NCBI GenBank assembly: GCA_900757025.1
Contig: CAAEMG010000132.1
Coordinates: 1 to 35,293, forward strand
Origin: Clostridia bacterium
GTDB taxonomy: Bacteria > Bacillota > Clostridia > Lachnospirales > Anaerotignaceae
Length of the DNA stretch: 35,293 bases
Reading direction: 5' to 3'
A program made the position numbers and the translations under genes. The number at the start of each line of letters is the position of its first letter. Positions within the stretch are counted from its first letter, which is position 1. Positions 15,920 to 22,908 of the stretch are shown in pieces. The notes below the pieces were generated by a model that was given only the letters and a program-made list of their open reading frames with translations, did not search any database and had not been told where the DNA came from.

Positions 15920-15941
15920 AAATAATTTAGGGAGGTTTAAG

Positions 15942-16313
15942 ATGTTTTCCAATCCGCAGATTAAAATTCTTCTTTCAATTTATTATTTGAATAAAAGCGG
16001 GCTTTCCGCAAACAACAAAACAATAGCCTCTCTTTTGGAGCTTTCAGAGTCTTCAATATCTCGTCTTTCAAAACAGCTCCAGACAGATGGCATAATTCAA
16101 AAAGCTTTTAAAGGAGAGCTTTTGATAGCTCCGGCATCAAAACATATTCTTGAGCCGATTATAGAAAAATATACAAAATCACGTAATTTTCTTATGTATT
16201 CATTAAAAATTGACGACAAAACAGCTCATACAGATGCCATGAACATGACGCTTTTTTCTTCCGATTTAAGCGTTGACACTCTTTACAGCAAAGCAGAAAA
16301 ATTAACTGTGTAA
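15942..16313 (+). CDS. second DtxR-like winged-helix protein
   Basis: A 123-residue winged-helix protein. The helix-turn-helix is visible in NNKTIASLLELSESSISRLSKQ (about 26-47), followed by a wing and a helical region resembling a shortened DtxR dimerisation domain (KSRNFLMYSLKIDDKTAHTDAMN). No Glu-x-x-His ligand pair is seen. It starts 22 bases after the first regulator with a GGGAGG site, so the two are co-transcribed. The distant similarity to its neighbour suggests an old tandem duplication or a dedicated partner for heterodimers. A MarR-like origin is the main alternative. Confidence 0.65.
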   Translation: MFSNPQIKILLSIYYLNKSGLSANNKTIASLLELSESSISRLSKQLQTDGIIQKAFKGELLIAPASKHILEPIIEKYTKSRNFLMYSLKIDDKTAHTDAMNMTLFSSDLSVDTLYSKAEKLTV

Positions 16314-16319
16314 CTCAAA

Positions 16320-16379
16320 AAAGCACAAGTCTATAGTATGTATCCCTAAATTCAGACACATATTACAGTCTTGTGCTTT
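16320..16379. terminator. bidirectional terminator between the regulator pair and glnS
   Basis: AAAGCACAAG (16320-16329) and CTTGTGCTTT (16370-16379) form a perfect 10-bp stem with a long, partly self-pairing loop. T-runs follow on both strands (ATTTTTT on plus, TTTTTTGAG on minus), serving the two convergent operons. Confidence 0.75.
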
Positions 16380-16397
16380 ATTTTTTAAATTATTTTT

Positions 16398-18080
16398 TTA
16401 TTTTGCGGGTTTAAAAGAGCTTTTAAGAGGAACTATTCTGTTAAATACCAAAGCCTCAGCCTTAGAATCTTTGCTGTCAAGGCAGTAGTATCCGTTTCTC
16501 ATAAACTGGAATCTGTCATCTAAAGTTGCGTTCTTTACAGAAGGCTCTACATATGCCTTTTTAACCTGAAGGCTGTCAGGATTCATAATCATAGGGCCGT
16601 CGGGGTCTTCAGGGTTATCGAGCATCATATAGTCATAAAGTCTTGCCTCTGCTTCAACTGCCGTTGCGGCGTTTACCCAGTGAAGAGTTCCTTTAACCTT
16701 TCTTCCGTCTGGGCTGTTTCCGCCTTTTGAAAGAGGGTCATAGGTACAGTGAATTTCAGTTACATTACCGTTTTCGTCTTTTTCAAAACCAACGCATTTA
16801 ACAAAATATGCGCCTTTAAGACGAACTTCCTTGTCGGGAGCAAGACGGAAGAATTTTTTAACAGGCTCTTCCATAAAGTCTTCTCTTTCAATATAAATTT
16901 CCTTTGAAAAAGGAACTTCTCTTACGCCAAGGCCTTCGTTTTCGGGGTTATTTTCAACAGGAAGCATTTCTGTCTGTCCTTCCGGATAGTTGTCTATAAC
17001 AACCTTAACAGGGTCAAGCACAGCCATTACAACCTTTGCCTTTTCTTTAAGGTCATCTCTTATACAGTAATCCAAAAGTGAGCTGTCTACCTTGCTGTTT
17101 GCCTTGCTTACGCCTATTCTTTCGCAAAAATCTCTTATTGAGGCAGGTGTATAACCTCTTCTTCTTAAACCGCATATTGTCGGCATACGAGGGTCGTCCC
17201 AGCCGTCAACCTTGCCTTCTTCAACAAGGGCTCTGAGGTATCTTTTGCTCATAAGAGTGTTTGTAAGGCCAAGACGTGCAAATTCAATCTGTCTTGGTTT
17301 TGCCTCAAGGCCGGAGTTTGCAACAACCCAGTCGTAAAGAGGTCTGTGGTCTTCAAATTCCATTGTGCAGATAGAATGTGTAATGCCTTCTATGGCGTCC
17401 TCAAGAGGATGAGCAAAATCATACATAGGGTAAATGCACCATTTATCGCCTGTTTTGTGGTGGTTTGCATGGGCAATACGGTATATAACAGGGTCACGCA
17501 TATTTATGTTTGGCGATGCCATATCTATTTTAGCTCTGAGAGTTCTTGTTCCGTCGGCAAATTCGCCTTTCTTCATTCTTTCAAAAAGGTCAAGGTTTTC
17601 TTCAACAGTTCTGTCTCTATATGGGCTGTTTTTGCCTGCGCTGCTTAAAGTTCCTCTGTACTGACGCATTTCTTCCGCATTAAGGTCGCATACGAAAGCC
17701 TTTCCTTCCTTTATAAGTTTAACGGCTATTTCATAAAATTTGTCAAAATATGAAGACGCAAAATAAAGTCTGTCCTCCCAGTCGAAGCCAAGCCATTTAA
17801 CATCTCTTTCAATGCTTTCCACATATTCTGTGTCTTCTTTTGAAGGGTTTGTGTCGTCAAATCTTAAATTGCATTTTCCGCCGTAAAGTTTTGCAATCCC
17901 AAAATTAAGGCATATGCTTTTTGCATGACCTATATGAAGATATCCGTTTGGTTCGGGCGGGAAACGAGTATGAAGCCTTTGGGTGTTTTCTCCCAAATCT
18001 TCCTGTATATAATTATGTATAAAATTTCCTGTTCCGCTCAATTCGCCGTTTACAGGTGTATTTGTTTTTTCTTCAGCCAT
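16398..18080 (-). CDS. glnS: glutaminyl-tRNA synthetase
   Basis: Class I aminoacyl-tRNA synthetase that charges tRNA-Gln with glutamine. The HIGH motif is in PPEPNGYLHIGHAKSI (about 41-56) and the KMSKS counterpart is LMSKR. The C-terminal anticodon-binding beta-barrels are present (ending in FNRIVPLKSSFK), and there is no YqeY-like extension. The ATG at 18080 follows GGAGG by nine bases and gives 560 residues; 30 more open codons upstream overlap the promoter. A dedicated GlnRS is known in only part of the Firmicutes, many of which use GluRS plus GatCAB instead. The Gln assignment over GluRS rests on length and the KRYLRALVEEG context. Confidence 0.92.
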   Translation of the reverse strand: MAEEKTNTPVNGELSGTGNFIHNYIQEDLGENTQRLHTRFPPEPNGYLHIGHAKSICLNFGIAKLYGGKCNLRFDDTNPSKEDTEYVESIERDVKWLGFDWEDRLYFASSYFDKFYEIAVKLIKEGKAFVCDLNAEEMRQYRGTLSSAGKNSPYRDRTVEENLDLFERMKKGEFADGTRTLRAKIDMASPNINMRDPVIYRIAHANHHKTGDKWCIYPMYDFAHPLEDAIEGITHSICTMEFEDHRPLYDWVVANSGLEAKPRQIEFARLGLTNTLMSKRYLRALVEEGKVDGWDDPRMPTICGLRRRGYTPASIRDFCERIGVSKANSKVDSSLLDYCIRDDLKEKAKVVMAVLDPVKVVIDNYPEGQTEMLPVENNPENEGLGVREVPFSKEIYIEREDFMEEPVKKFFRLAPDKEVRLKGAYFVKCVGFEKDENGNVTEIHCTYDPLSKGGNSPDGRKVKGTLHWVNAATAVEAEARLYDYMMLDNPEDPDGPMIMNPDSLQVKKAYVEPSVKNATLDDRFQFMRNGYYCLDSKDSKAEALVFNRIVPLKSSFKPAK

Positions 18081-18129
18081 TGCCGTACTCCTCCAAACAT
18101 TAATTTTTCCGTTTAAAATGTTATTATAA

Positions 18130-18158
18130 ATGATACTATAATAACCAAAAAACGTCAA
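18130..18158 (-). promoter_or_regulatory. promoter of glnS
   Basis: On the minus strand TTGACG (18153-18158), a 17-base spacer and TATCAT (18130-18135). The start would lie about 45 bases before the ATG. Confidence 0.65.
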
Positions 18159-18161
18159 ATC

Positions 18162-18189
18162 TATTCGCAAAAGTTGTGTTTTGCGAATA
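18162..18189. promoter_or_regulatory. perfect inverted repeat just upstream of the glnS -35
   Basis: TATTCGCAAAA (18162-18172), a 6-base spacer and TTTTGCGAATA (18179-18189) form a perfect 11-bp inverted repeat. It ends four bases before the -35 box of the glnS promoter and has no T-run on either side, so it looks like a protein-binding site rather than a terminator. The binding protein is unknown. Confidence 0.55.
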
Positions 18190-18232
18190 CCACATATTTG
18201 AAATTTTGCTGCGTATAATTGTGTGTAAACAT

Positions 18233-18269
18233 AAAAAAAGCATTGAATCCTTTGAGATTCAATGCTTTT
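18233..18269 (-). terminator. terminator of tRNA-Ser
   Basis: AAAAGCATTGAATC (18236-18249) pairs perfectly with GATTCAATGCTTTT (18256-18269). On the minus strand the stem is followed by a run of T, right after the tRNA. Confidence 0.85.
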
Positions 18270-18274
18270 GTAAG

Positions 18275-18362
18275 CGGAGAAAGAGGGATTTGAACCCTCG
18301 CGCCGCGTGAACGACCTACACCCTTAGCAGGGGCGCCTCTTCAGCCTCTTGAGTATTTCTCC
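18275..18362 (-). tRNA. tRNA-Ser, anticodon GCU
   Basis: The minus strand starts GGAGAAATACTC and ends with the matching acceptor strand TTTCTCC plus discriminator G (18275). The D-loop, a long variable arm (about GTAGGTCGTTCACGCGGC region) and the T-arm GAGGGTTCAAATCCCTC are present. The anticodon loop is CTGCTAA, giving anticodon GCT, which reads AGC/AGU serine codons. The variable arm length and 88-base size fit a class II serine tRNA. The 3' CCA is not encoded and must be added after transcription. Confidence 0.93.
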
Positions 18363-18384
18363 ACATGAGCTTACTGCAAGAATT

Positions 18385-18413
18385 AGTTTACCACAGCACA
18401 GGATGTTTGTCAA
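18385..18413 (-). promoter_or_regulatory. promoter of tRNA-Ser
   Basis: On the minus strand TTGACA (18408-18413), a 17-base spacer and TAAACT (18385-18390), placing the start about 15 bases before the mature tRNA. It lies just downstream of the lipid kinase stop codon. Confidence 0.7.
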
Positions 18414-18426
18414 ATATTTTTTTAAA

Positions 18427-19359
18427 TTAATTTACTTTTTCTTGTTTATCATCTTTTTCTTCTTTTGGATTTACAACAATTTCTATAGCCTTGTTGTAAT
18501 TTTTTATATCGGCTCTCTTAATTTTTCCGCCAAATTCCCCGTCAAGAGTCCATGGAACTTCCACTTTCGATGTAAAGCATACTTCCGATGCCTTAAATTT
18601 GCAGAACATATCCGAAGATAAATCCTGAGTAACAAGACCCGTAAGTATTGCCTGAAGGTCTATGGGGTTTTGAGGCATTTTTATAAGCACAACCTCAAAA
18701 AGGCCGTCGTCAAGCTTTACATTTTCTTTTTTAAGGCTTTTCATTCCAGCAACCGACAAAGTATTTGAAATCATGCCGTATATATAGTCCCCTTCAACTG
18801 TTTTTCCGTCATATTCCGCCTTCATATGCCAGCTTGTAAGGGAAGGCACACGCTTTATTCCTTCTATAATATATGCCGTATGCCCAAGGAAGTTTTTCAT
18901 CTCCTGAGGCGTATCATATGCAACATCGGTAAATGCGCCGAAAGCCGCTATATAAATGAAGTAATCATCATTAAAACCGCCTGCATCACACTTAAATGTA
19001 TTTCCTTTTGCAATATTTTCCGCTGCCTTTATGGGGTTTTTGGGAAGTTTAAGTGTTGTTGCAAAATCATTTGTTGTTCCGGCAGGAATATAGCCCAAAA
19101 CAGGTCTTTTTTCTTCCGGTATGGCCATAAGTCCTTTAACAGACTCGCTGAGTGTTCCGTCTCCTCCGCTTGATATAACCATGTCAAAGTCCGTTCCTCT
19201 TTCCTTTATGCTTTCCATGGCATCAAACCTTTTATGTGTCGTATACACGTTAAGGTCTATATCCGCCAGTGTAAAAATGTTTAAAACATCAAGAAGGCGG
19301 CTTTTTATCTGGCTTTTTCCCGAATACGGATTAATAACAAAAAACGCTTTTCTCTTCAT
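18427..19359 (-). CDS. diacylglycerol/lipid kinase family protein (DagK/YegS type)
   Basis: A 310-residue soluble lipid kinase with the DAGK catalytic domain. Motifs are VINPYSGKSQ at the N-terminus, the nucleotide-binding VISSGGDGTLSE (about 62-73) and the substrate-loop GYIPAGTTNDFATTL. The C-terminal domain ends with VPWTLDGEFGG, where DGE is a conserved feature. Such proteins phosphorylate diacylglycerol (DgkB) or related lipids at the membrane. The true substrate cannot be told from the sequence. It is alone in its unit, with its own promoter; no separate terminator is seen before the tRNA. Confidence 0.85.
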   Translation of the reverse strand: MKRKAFFVINPYSGKSQIKSRLLDVLNIFTLADIDLNVYTTHKRFDAMESIKERGTDFDMVISSGGDGTLSESVKGLMAIPEEKRPVLGYIPAGTTNDFATTLKLPKNPIKAAENIAKGNTFKCDAGGFNDDYFIYIAAFGAFTDVAYDTPQEMKNFLGHTAYIIEGIKRVPSLTSWHMKAEYDGKTVEGDYIYGMISNTLSVAGMKSLKKENVKLDDGLFEVVLIKMPQNPIDLQAILTGLVTQDLSSDMFCKFKASEVCFTSKVEVPWTLDGEFGGKIKRADIKNYNKAIEIVVNPKEEKDDKQEKVN

Positions 19360-19453
19360 AATAACATTCCCCTAAAATAACATTCTTATTAAAAACACCG
19401 AGTTTTCTTTAATTTTTCGGCATATTAAACTTATCTGCATTTTATATTACCAA

Positions 19454-19482
19454 ATTATATATTGCCCGATACTTAATATCAA
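19454..19482 (-). promoter_or_regulatory. promoter of the lipid kinase gene
   Basis: On the minus strand TTGATA (19477-19482), a 17-base spacer and a consensus TATAAT (19454-19459), about 95 bases before the ATG. Confidence 0.65.
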
Positions 19483-19712
19483 TAGTAATTTAAAATAAAA
19501 CCCTCCAGTAGATTTATAGTTTCAAAAAACCCGTTTTGTGGCGTATGATAAAAAATACACAAACAAAATTTTGTTCATCAGCCATTCAAGCGTTCATTTT
19601 TAGTAACTTTTTAAAGAGATTGCAAAAACTTTCACAAAAACAAAGGCTATAGCTGGTGGCGTTTTCACGGCTGATTTTATTTAATAAAAGCAAAAAAAAT
19701 TTTATTTTACTG

Positions 19713-19743
19713 TTGACCCTCCTTTGTGAGAATGGTTTATATT
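19713..19743 (+). promoter_or_regulatory. possible promoter of the ammonia-lyase gene
   Basis: TTGACC (19713-19718) is followed at 17-19 bases by TTTATATT, which can supply a -10. An imperfect hairpin (AGGTCAGC 19759-19766 with GCTAACCT 19774-19781) lies in the leader. The rest of the gap 19483-19825 is AT-rich without a gene or a riboswitch that I can recognise. Confidence 0.4.
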
Positions 19744-19825
19744 ATAAGCATAAAGAAAAGGTCAGCAAACAAAGCTAACCTAATCAAAAAAAAATTCATT
19801 CATTTTCTTGAAGGAGGAATTCAAC

Positions 19826-20257
19826 ATGGTAGGAGAAAAAGTAGTACTTAGAACAAGAATGTCAGCAGGCGACGCACATTACGCTGGTGAATTAGTAGAA
19901 GGCGCACATATCGTAACAGCTTGGGGCGACGTTGGAACAGAACTTGCTATCAGACTCTTTGGTGATGAAAGCCTTTTCCTTGGTTACTCAGAAATCAGAT
20001 TCACAGCTCCTGTATTTGCAGGTGACTTCATGGAATATTCAGGATATATTGAAAAAGTTGGCAACACATCTCTTACATGCCACTTCGAAGCTCACAAAGT
20101 TATCGAGCTTGCTAGAGGCGAAGCTGATGGTCTTGCTGATTCAGCTGCTAACGTACTTGCAGAGCCTATTCTTTGCGCTTATGGTACAGGTACACTCGTA
20201 GTTAAGAAACCTTACCAGAGAATTGAATTCGCTGACCCTAAATTCCAGAACAGATAA
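19826..20257 (+). CDS. beta-alanyl-CoA (or 3-aminoacyl-CoA) ammonia-lyase-like hotdog protein
   Basis: A 143-residue single hotdog-fold protein. It matches what I know of beta-alanyl-CoA:ammonia lyase of Clostridium propionicum along most of its length: MVGEKVV at the start, RMSAGDAHYAGELVEGAHIV, then WGDVGTEL, SLFLGY, FTAPVFAGDFMEY and IEKVGNTSLTCHFEAHKV. It is also related to the 3-aminobutyryl-CoA ammonia-lyase (Kal) of lysine fermentation. These enzymes remove ammonia from a 3-aminoacyl-CoA to give an enoyl-CoA. The ATG at 19826 follows AAGGAGG by eight bases. Codon use (many GCT, CTT and TCA codons) differs from the AT-rich regulatory genes and suggests strong expression. The substrate (beta-alanyl, 3-aminobutyryl or other) is not settled. 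A class III CoA-transferase follows. Confidence 0.8.
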   Translation: MVGEKVVLRTRMSAGDAHYAGELVEGAHIVTAWGDVGTELAIRLFGDESLFLGYSEIRFTAPVFAGDFMEYSGYIEKVGNTSLTCHFEAHKVIELARGEADGLADSAANVLAEPILCAYGTGTLVVKKPYQRIEFADPKFQNR

Positions 20258-20313
20258 TTAAGTTTGGAATATTTAGCTGGTGATTAATTACATAATTAGC
20301 TAAGAAACAATTT

Positions 20314-20355
20314 AAGCTGTCTTAAAGACTACCCCCTTTTAAGACAGCTTTTTTT
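20314..20355 (+). terminator. terminator between the ammonia-lyase and CoA-transferase genes
   Basis: AAGCTGTCTTAAA (20314-20326) and TTTAAGACAGCTT (20338-20350) form a 13-bp stem, followed by TTTTTTT. No clear second promoter is visible before the CoA-transferase gene (20389), so it probably lowers, rather than blocks, downstream transcription. Confidence 0.8.
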
Positions 20356-20388
20356 AAACAAAAGGGTAAATCGGAGGAGGTAATAGAA

Positions 20389-21582
20389 ATGGGAAGAAAA
20401 CCACTTGAGGGAGTTCGTGTACTCGATTTAACACAGGCATACAGCGGTCCGTTCTGCACAATGCAGCTTGCAGACTTCGGCGCTGAAGTTATAAAAATTG
20501 AAAGACGTTTAGTTGGCGACCAGACAAGAGGCTGGGGCCCTATGCACAACGGTCACAGCGGATACTACGCATATATTAACAGAAACAAAGAAGGCATGAC
20601 ACTTGACCTTAGAAGCGAAGAAGGCAAAAAAGTATTCCTTGACCTTGTAAAAACAGCGGATATCGTTTGTGAAAACTATAAAGTAGGCGTTATGGAGAAA
20701 CTCGGTCTCGGCTATGACGTTCTTAAAGAAGTTAACCCAAGAATTATCTACGGTTCAATTTCAGGCTTTGGTCTTCAGGGACCTTTAGCAAAACGTCCTG
20801 CATACGACATCGTTGCTCAGGCTATGAGCGGCATGATGAGCATTACAGGTTTCCCTGATGCTCCTCCTACAAAAATCGGTCCATCAATGGGCGACAACTT
20901 CTCAGGCGCATTCCTCTGCATGGGCGTTCTTATGGCTCTTTATGAAAGAGAAAAAACAGGCGTAGGCCGCAGACTTGATATTGCTATGCTTGATACACTT
21001 TTCTCTGTAATGGAAAACTTCGTAATTCAGTATACAATCGACGGAAAGATTCCTATGAGAAACGGAAACGCAGACCCTTCCCTTGCTCCTTTCGATTCAT
21101 TCCATGCAAAAGACGGCGATTTCGTTATGGGTACAGGCGTAGACGATATGTTTGTAAGACTCGCTGAAACTATGGGCAGACCAGAGCTTAGCAAAGACCC
21201 CCGTTTTGTAACAAACATTCAGAGATGCTACAACTATCATGAGCTTAAACCTGAAATCGAAAAATGGACAATGACAAAAACTGTTGCCGAACTTGAAGAA
21301 ATTATCGTAGGCATACAGATTCCTTTCGGACATATTCTTAATATCGGCGAAGCTGCTGAGCATCCTCAGATTAAAGCAAGAAATATGCTTTGGAAAGTTT
21401 ACCAGCCGGGTATGGACGAAGAAATCACATTCCCAGGAACACCTATCAAAATGCACGGTCTTGAAGACAAATGTGATAAGGCTGCTCCTCTTCTTGGCGA
21501 AGATAACGAAACAATATTACGTAGAGTTCTCGGTTATTCAGATGAAAAAATCGCACAGCTCAAGAAGGACGAAATTATCTAA
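20389..21582 (+). CDS. class III (CaiB/BaiF-type) CoA-transferase
   Basis: A 397-residue protein of the formyl-CoA transferase/CaiB family. These enzymes move CoA between carboxylic acids through a covalent aspartyl intermediate. The N-terminus reads GVRVLDLTQAYSGPFCTMQLADFGAEVIKIE, the family signature. Asp169 in MGDNFSG matches the catalytic Asp of formyl-CoA transferase in both position and context. The large-domain segment ALYEREKTGVGRRLDIAML is also typical. Relatives FldA and HadA serve amino acid (Stickland) fermentations, CaiB acts on carnitine and Frc on oxalate. The neighbouring aminoacyl-CoA ammonia-lyase suggests it loads CoA onto a beta-amino acid, or recovers CoA from its fermentation acid. 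AGGAGG precedes the ATG; an intrinsic terminator follows. Confidence 0.88.
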   Translation: MGRKPLEGVRVLDLTQAYSGPFCTMQLADFGAEVIKIERRLVGDQTRGWGPMHNGHSGYYAYINRNKEGMTLDLRSEEGKKVFLDLVKTADIVCENYKVGVMEKLGLGYDVLKEVNPRIIYGSISGFGLQGPLAKRPAYDIVAQAMSGMMSITGFPDAPPTKIGPSMGDNFSGAFLCMGVLMALYEREKTGVGRRLDIAMLDTLFSVMENFVIQYTIDGKIPMRNGNADPSLAPFDSFHAKDGDFVMGTGVDDMFVRLAETMGRPELSKDPRFVTNIQRCYNYHELKPEIEKWTMTKTVAELEEIIVGIQIPFGHILNIGEAAEHPQIKARNMLWKVYQPGMDEEITFPGTPIKMHGLEDKCDKAAPLLGEDNETILRRVLGYSDEKIAQLKKDEII

Positions 21583-21601
21583 TCGTTCAACAGTAATATA
21601 C

Positions 21602-21629
21602 GCCTCTCCCTTTTGGGAGAGGCTTTTTT
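21602..21629 (+). terminator. terminator after the CoA-transferase gene
   Basis: GCCTCTCCC (21602-21610), loop TTTT and GGGAGAGGC (21615-21623), followed by TTTTTT. A near-ideal intrinsic terminator. Confidence 0.9.
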
Positions 21630-21652
21630 ATTAGTGAAAATGTATAAAATCA

Positions 21653-21815
21653 GGGTTTAGCAAAGAGTTTATTTTGCCGAGATCCGTGTCTTTGTTTGTC
21701 ATTCTAAGCGAAGTGAAACGTGTCAGAATTTTGCTGCACAAAACCACTTTCTTCCTCTTAACATGACAAAATATTTTAGTTTTTTTAAATAAAAGGTATT
21801 TGTCAAATCAATCTT
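21653..21815 (+). repeat. dispersed intergenic repeat, copy 2
   Basis: Begins GGGTTTAGCAAAGAGT (21653-21668), a near match to the end of the copy at 25705-25823 read on the other strand. It contains TTTGTCATTCTAAGCGAAG (21696-21714) and ends with the same 21-base block as copy 1 (21791-21811), again preceded by AGTTTTTTT. It fills most of the 406-base gap 21583-21988; the remainder is AT-rich and carries the merR promoter. Confidence 0.6.
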
Positions 21816-21892
21816 TCCGTATATTTTTTATTGTATATCATTGTACATAGTATATTTTTATCTCCTATTTTTATTCAAATCCATAATGGTTA

Positions 21893-21921
21893 TTGCTAAT
21901 TTTTACAGTTACGTTTATAAT
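21893..21921 (+). promoter_or_regulatory. promoter of the merR-family gene
   Basis: TTGCTA (21893-21898), a 17-base spacer and TATAAT (21916-21921). The normal 17-base spacing means it is not a typical MerR-activated promoter with a 19-20 base spacer. Confidence 0.5.
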
Positions 21922-21988
21922 TTTATTGTTATTATAAAAATACCAATAAAAAAAATTACATCTATTTTTTATAAAGGAGGTATTACCG

Positions 21989-22891
21989 GTGGGACAAAAT
22001 AAAAAATACTATACAATAGGCGATATTTCCGAAATATGCAATGTTCCCATTAAAACACTGCGATATTATGACGAAATAAAACTTCTTGTGCCAACTCACC
22101 GAGATTCCGAAACCAACTATCGCTATTATACGGAAGACCAGATGATAACACTTTATACCATAAGAAAGCTTAAAACATACGGTTTTCCTCTTGAAGAAAT
22201 AAAAAGCCTTGTTTATCACGGAACAGTTTCAACTTTAGGCGACAGCTTAAATCTTCGATTGAAAAAAATCGAAAGCGAAATTGACTCTCTTAAAAATCTG
22301 CATAATGAAATTGAAGATACAATTTCAAGGGTAAAACGACAGAAAGAATTTATGGCTTCATACAATCAGCCCGAAGATATTGAAGAAGTAATAACCCACG
22401 ACCCCGAAGGCATAGTTATTGAATATATTCCTCAAATAAACTGCATAGCTACAAGAAAAACCGAATTAAACTATCAAAATGCCTATGTTTCTGTAAGCCG
22501 CTGGTTTGAGGTTTTTGACATAATAAAGAAAAACGGCTATCACAGCACAGGCCCTATAACCCTTACATACCACAATGAGCCTTTGGAACAGTTTATGAAA
22601 AAAGACTGCGATTTGGAAATAAGCGTGCCTATAGCCGAAACGCCTACAAACAATAAAAACTTTAAAACAATGGGCGGTTATAAAGCCGTTACAACAATGC
22701 ACGTTGGTAGCCACAGCAAAATTATAACTTCCCATATAAAGGCTTTAAAATGGATAAACCAAAACGGTTACAAAGTTTGCGGGCCAATATCCGAAGAATA
22801 TATAATTTCGCCTATTGATGTAAAAAACGAAGACGAATATCTTGCAAGAATAATAATTCCCATTGAAGGAGATACAAAAAAGTCCGACTGA
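21989..22891 (+). CDS. MerR-family regulator with a GyrI-like effector domain
   Basis: A 300-residue regulator. The N-terminal winged helix reads YTIGDISEICNVPIKTLRYYDEI, then YRYYTEDQMITLYTIRKLK. A coiled-coil (about 85-125) follows, and the C-terminal domain (about 150-295) resembles the GyrI/BmrR effector-binding fold for hydrophobic or drug-like ligands. It has no Cys cluster for metals. It starts with GTG at 21989, with AAAGGAGG eight bases before it; no ATG is better placed. No efflux gene is adjacent. It could act on the CoA-transferase locus upstream or on distant targets. Confidence 0.8.
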   Translation: MGQNKKYYTIGDISEICNVPIKTLRYYDEIKLLVPTHRDSETNYRYYTEDQMITLYTIRKLKTYGFPLEEIKSLVYHGTVSTLGDSLNLRLKKIESEIDSLKNLHNEIEDTISRVKRQKEFMASYNQPEDIEEVITHDPEGIVIEYIPQINCIATRKTELNYQNAYVSVSRWFEVFDIIKKNGYHSTGPITLTYHNEPLEQFMKKDCDLEISVPIAETPTNNKNFKTMGGYKAVTTMHVGSHSKIITSHIKALKWINQNGYKVCGPISEEYIISPIDVKNEDEYLARIIIPIEGDTKKSD

Positions 22892-22908
22892 TAAGCCGGA
22901 CTTTTTTT
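22876..22908. terminator. bidirectional terminator between merR and the membrane protein gene
   Basis: AAAAAAGTCCG (22876-22886) and CGGACTTTTTT (22897-22907) form the stem; the merR stop codon lies in the loop. The A- and T-rich arms give U-tails on both strands for the two converging genes. Confidence 0.8.

Noticed and set aside
19483..19712. Riboswitch or small RNA upstream of the ammonia-lyase gene
   Set aside because: Checked for known aptamer-like motifs and strong stems with a T-tail; only weak pairings are present.
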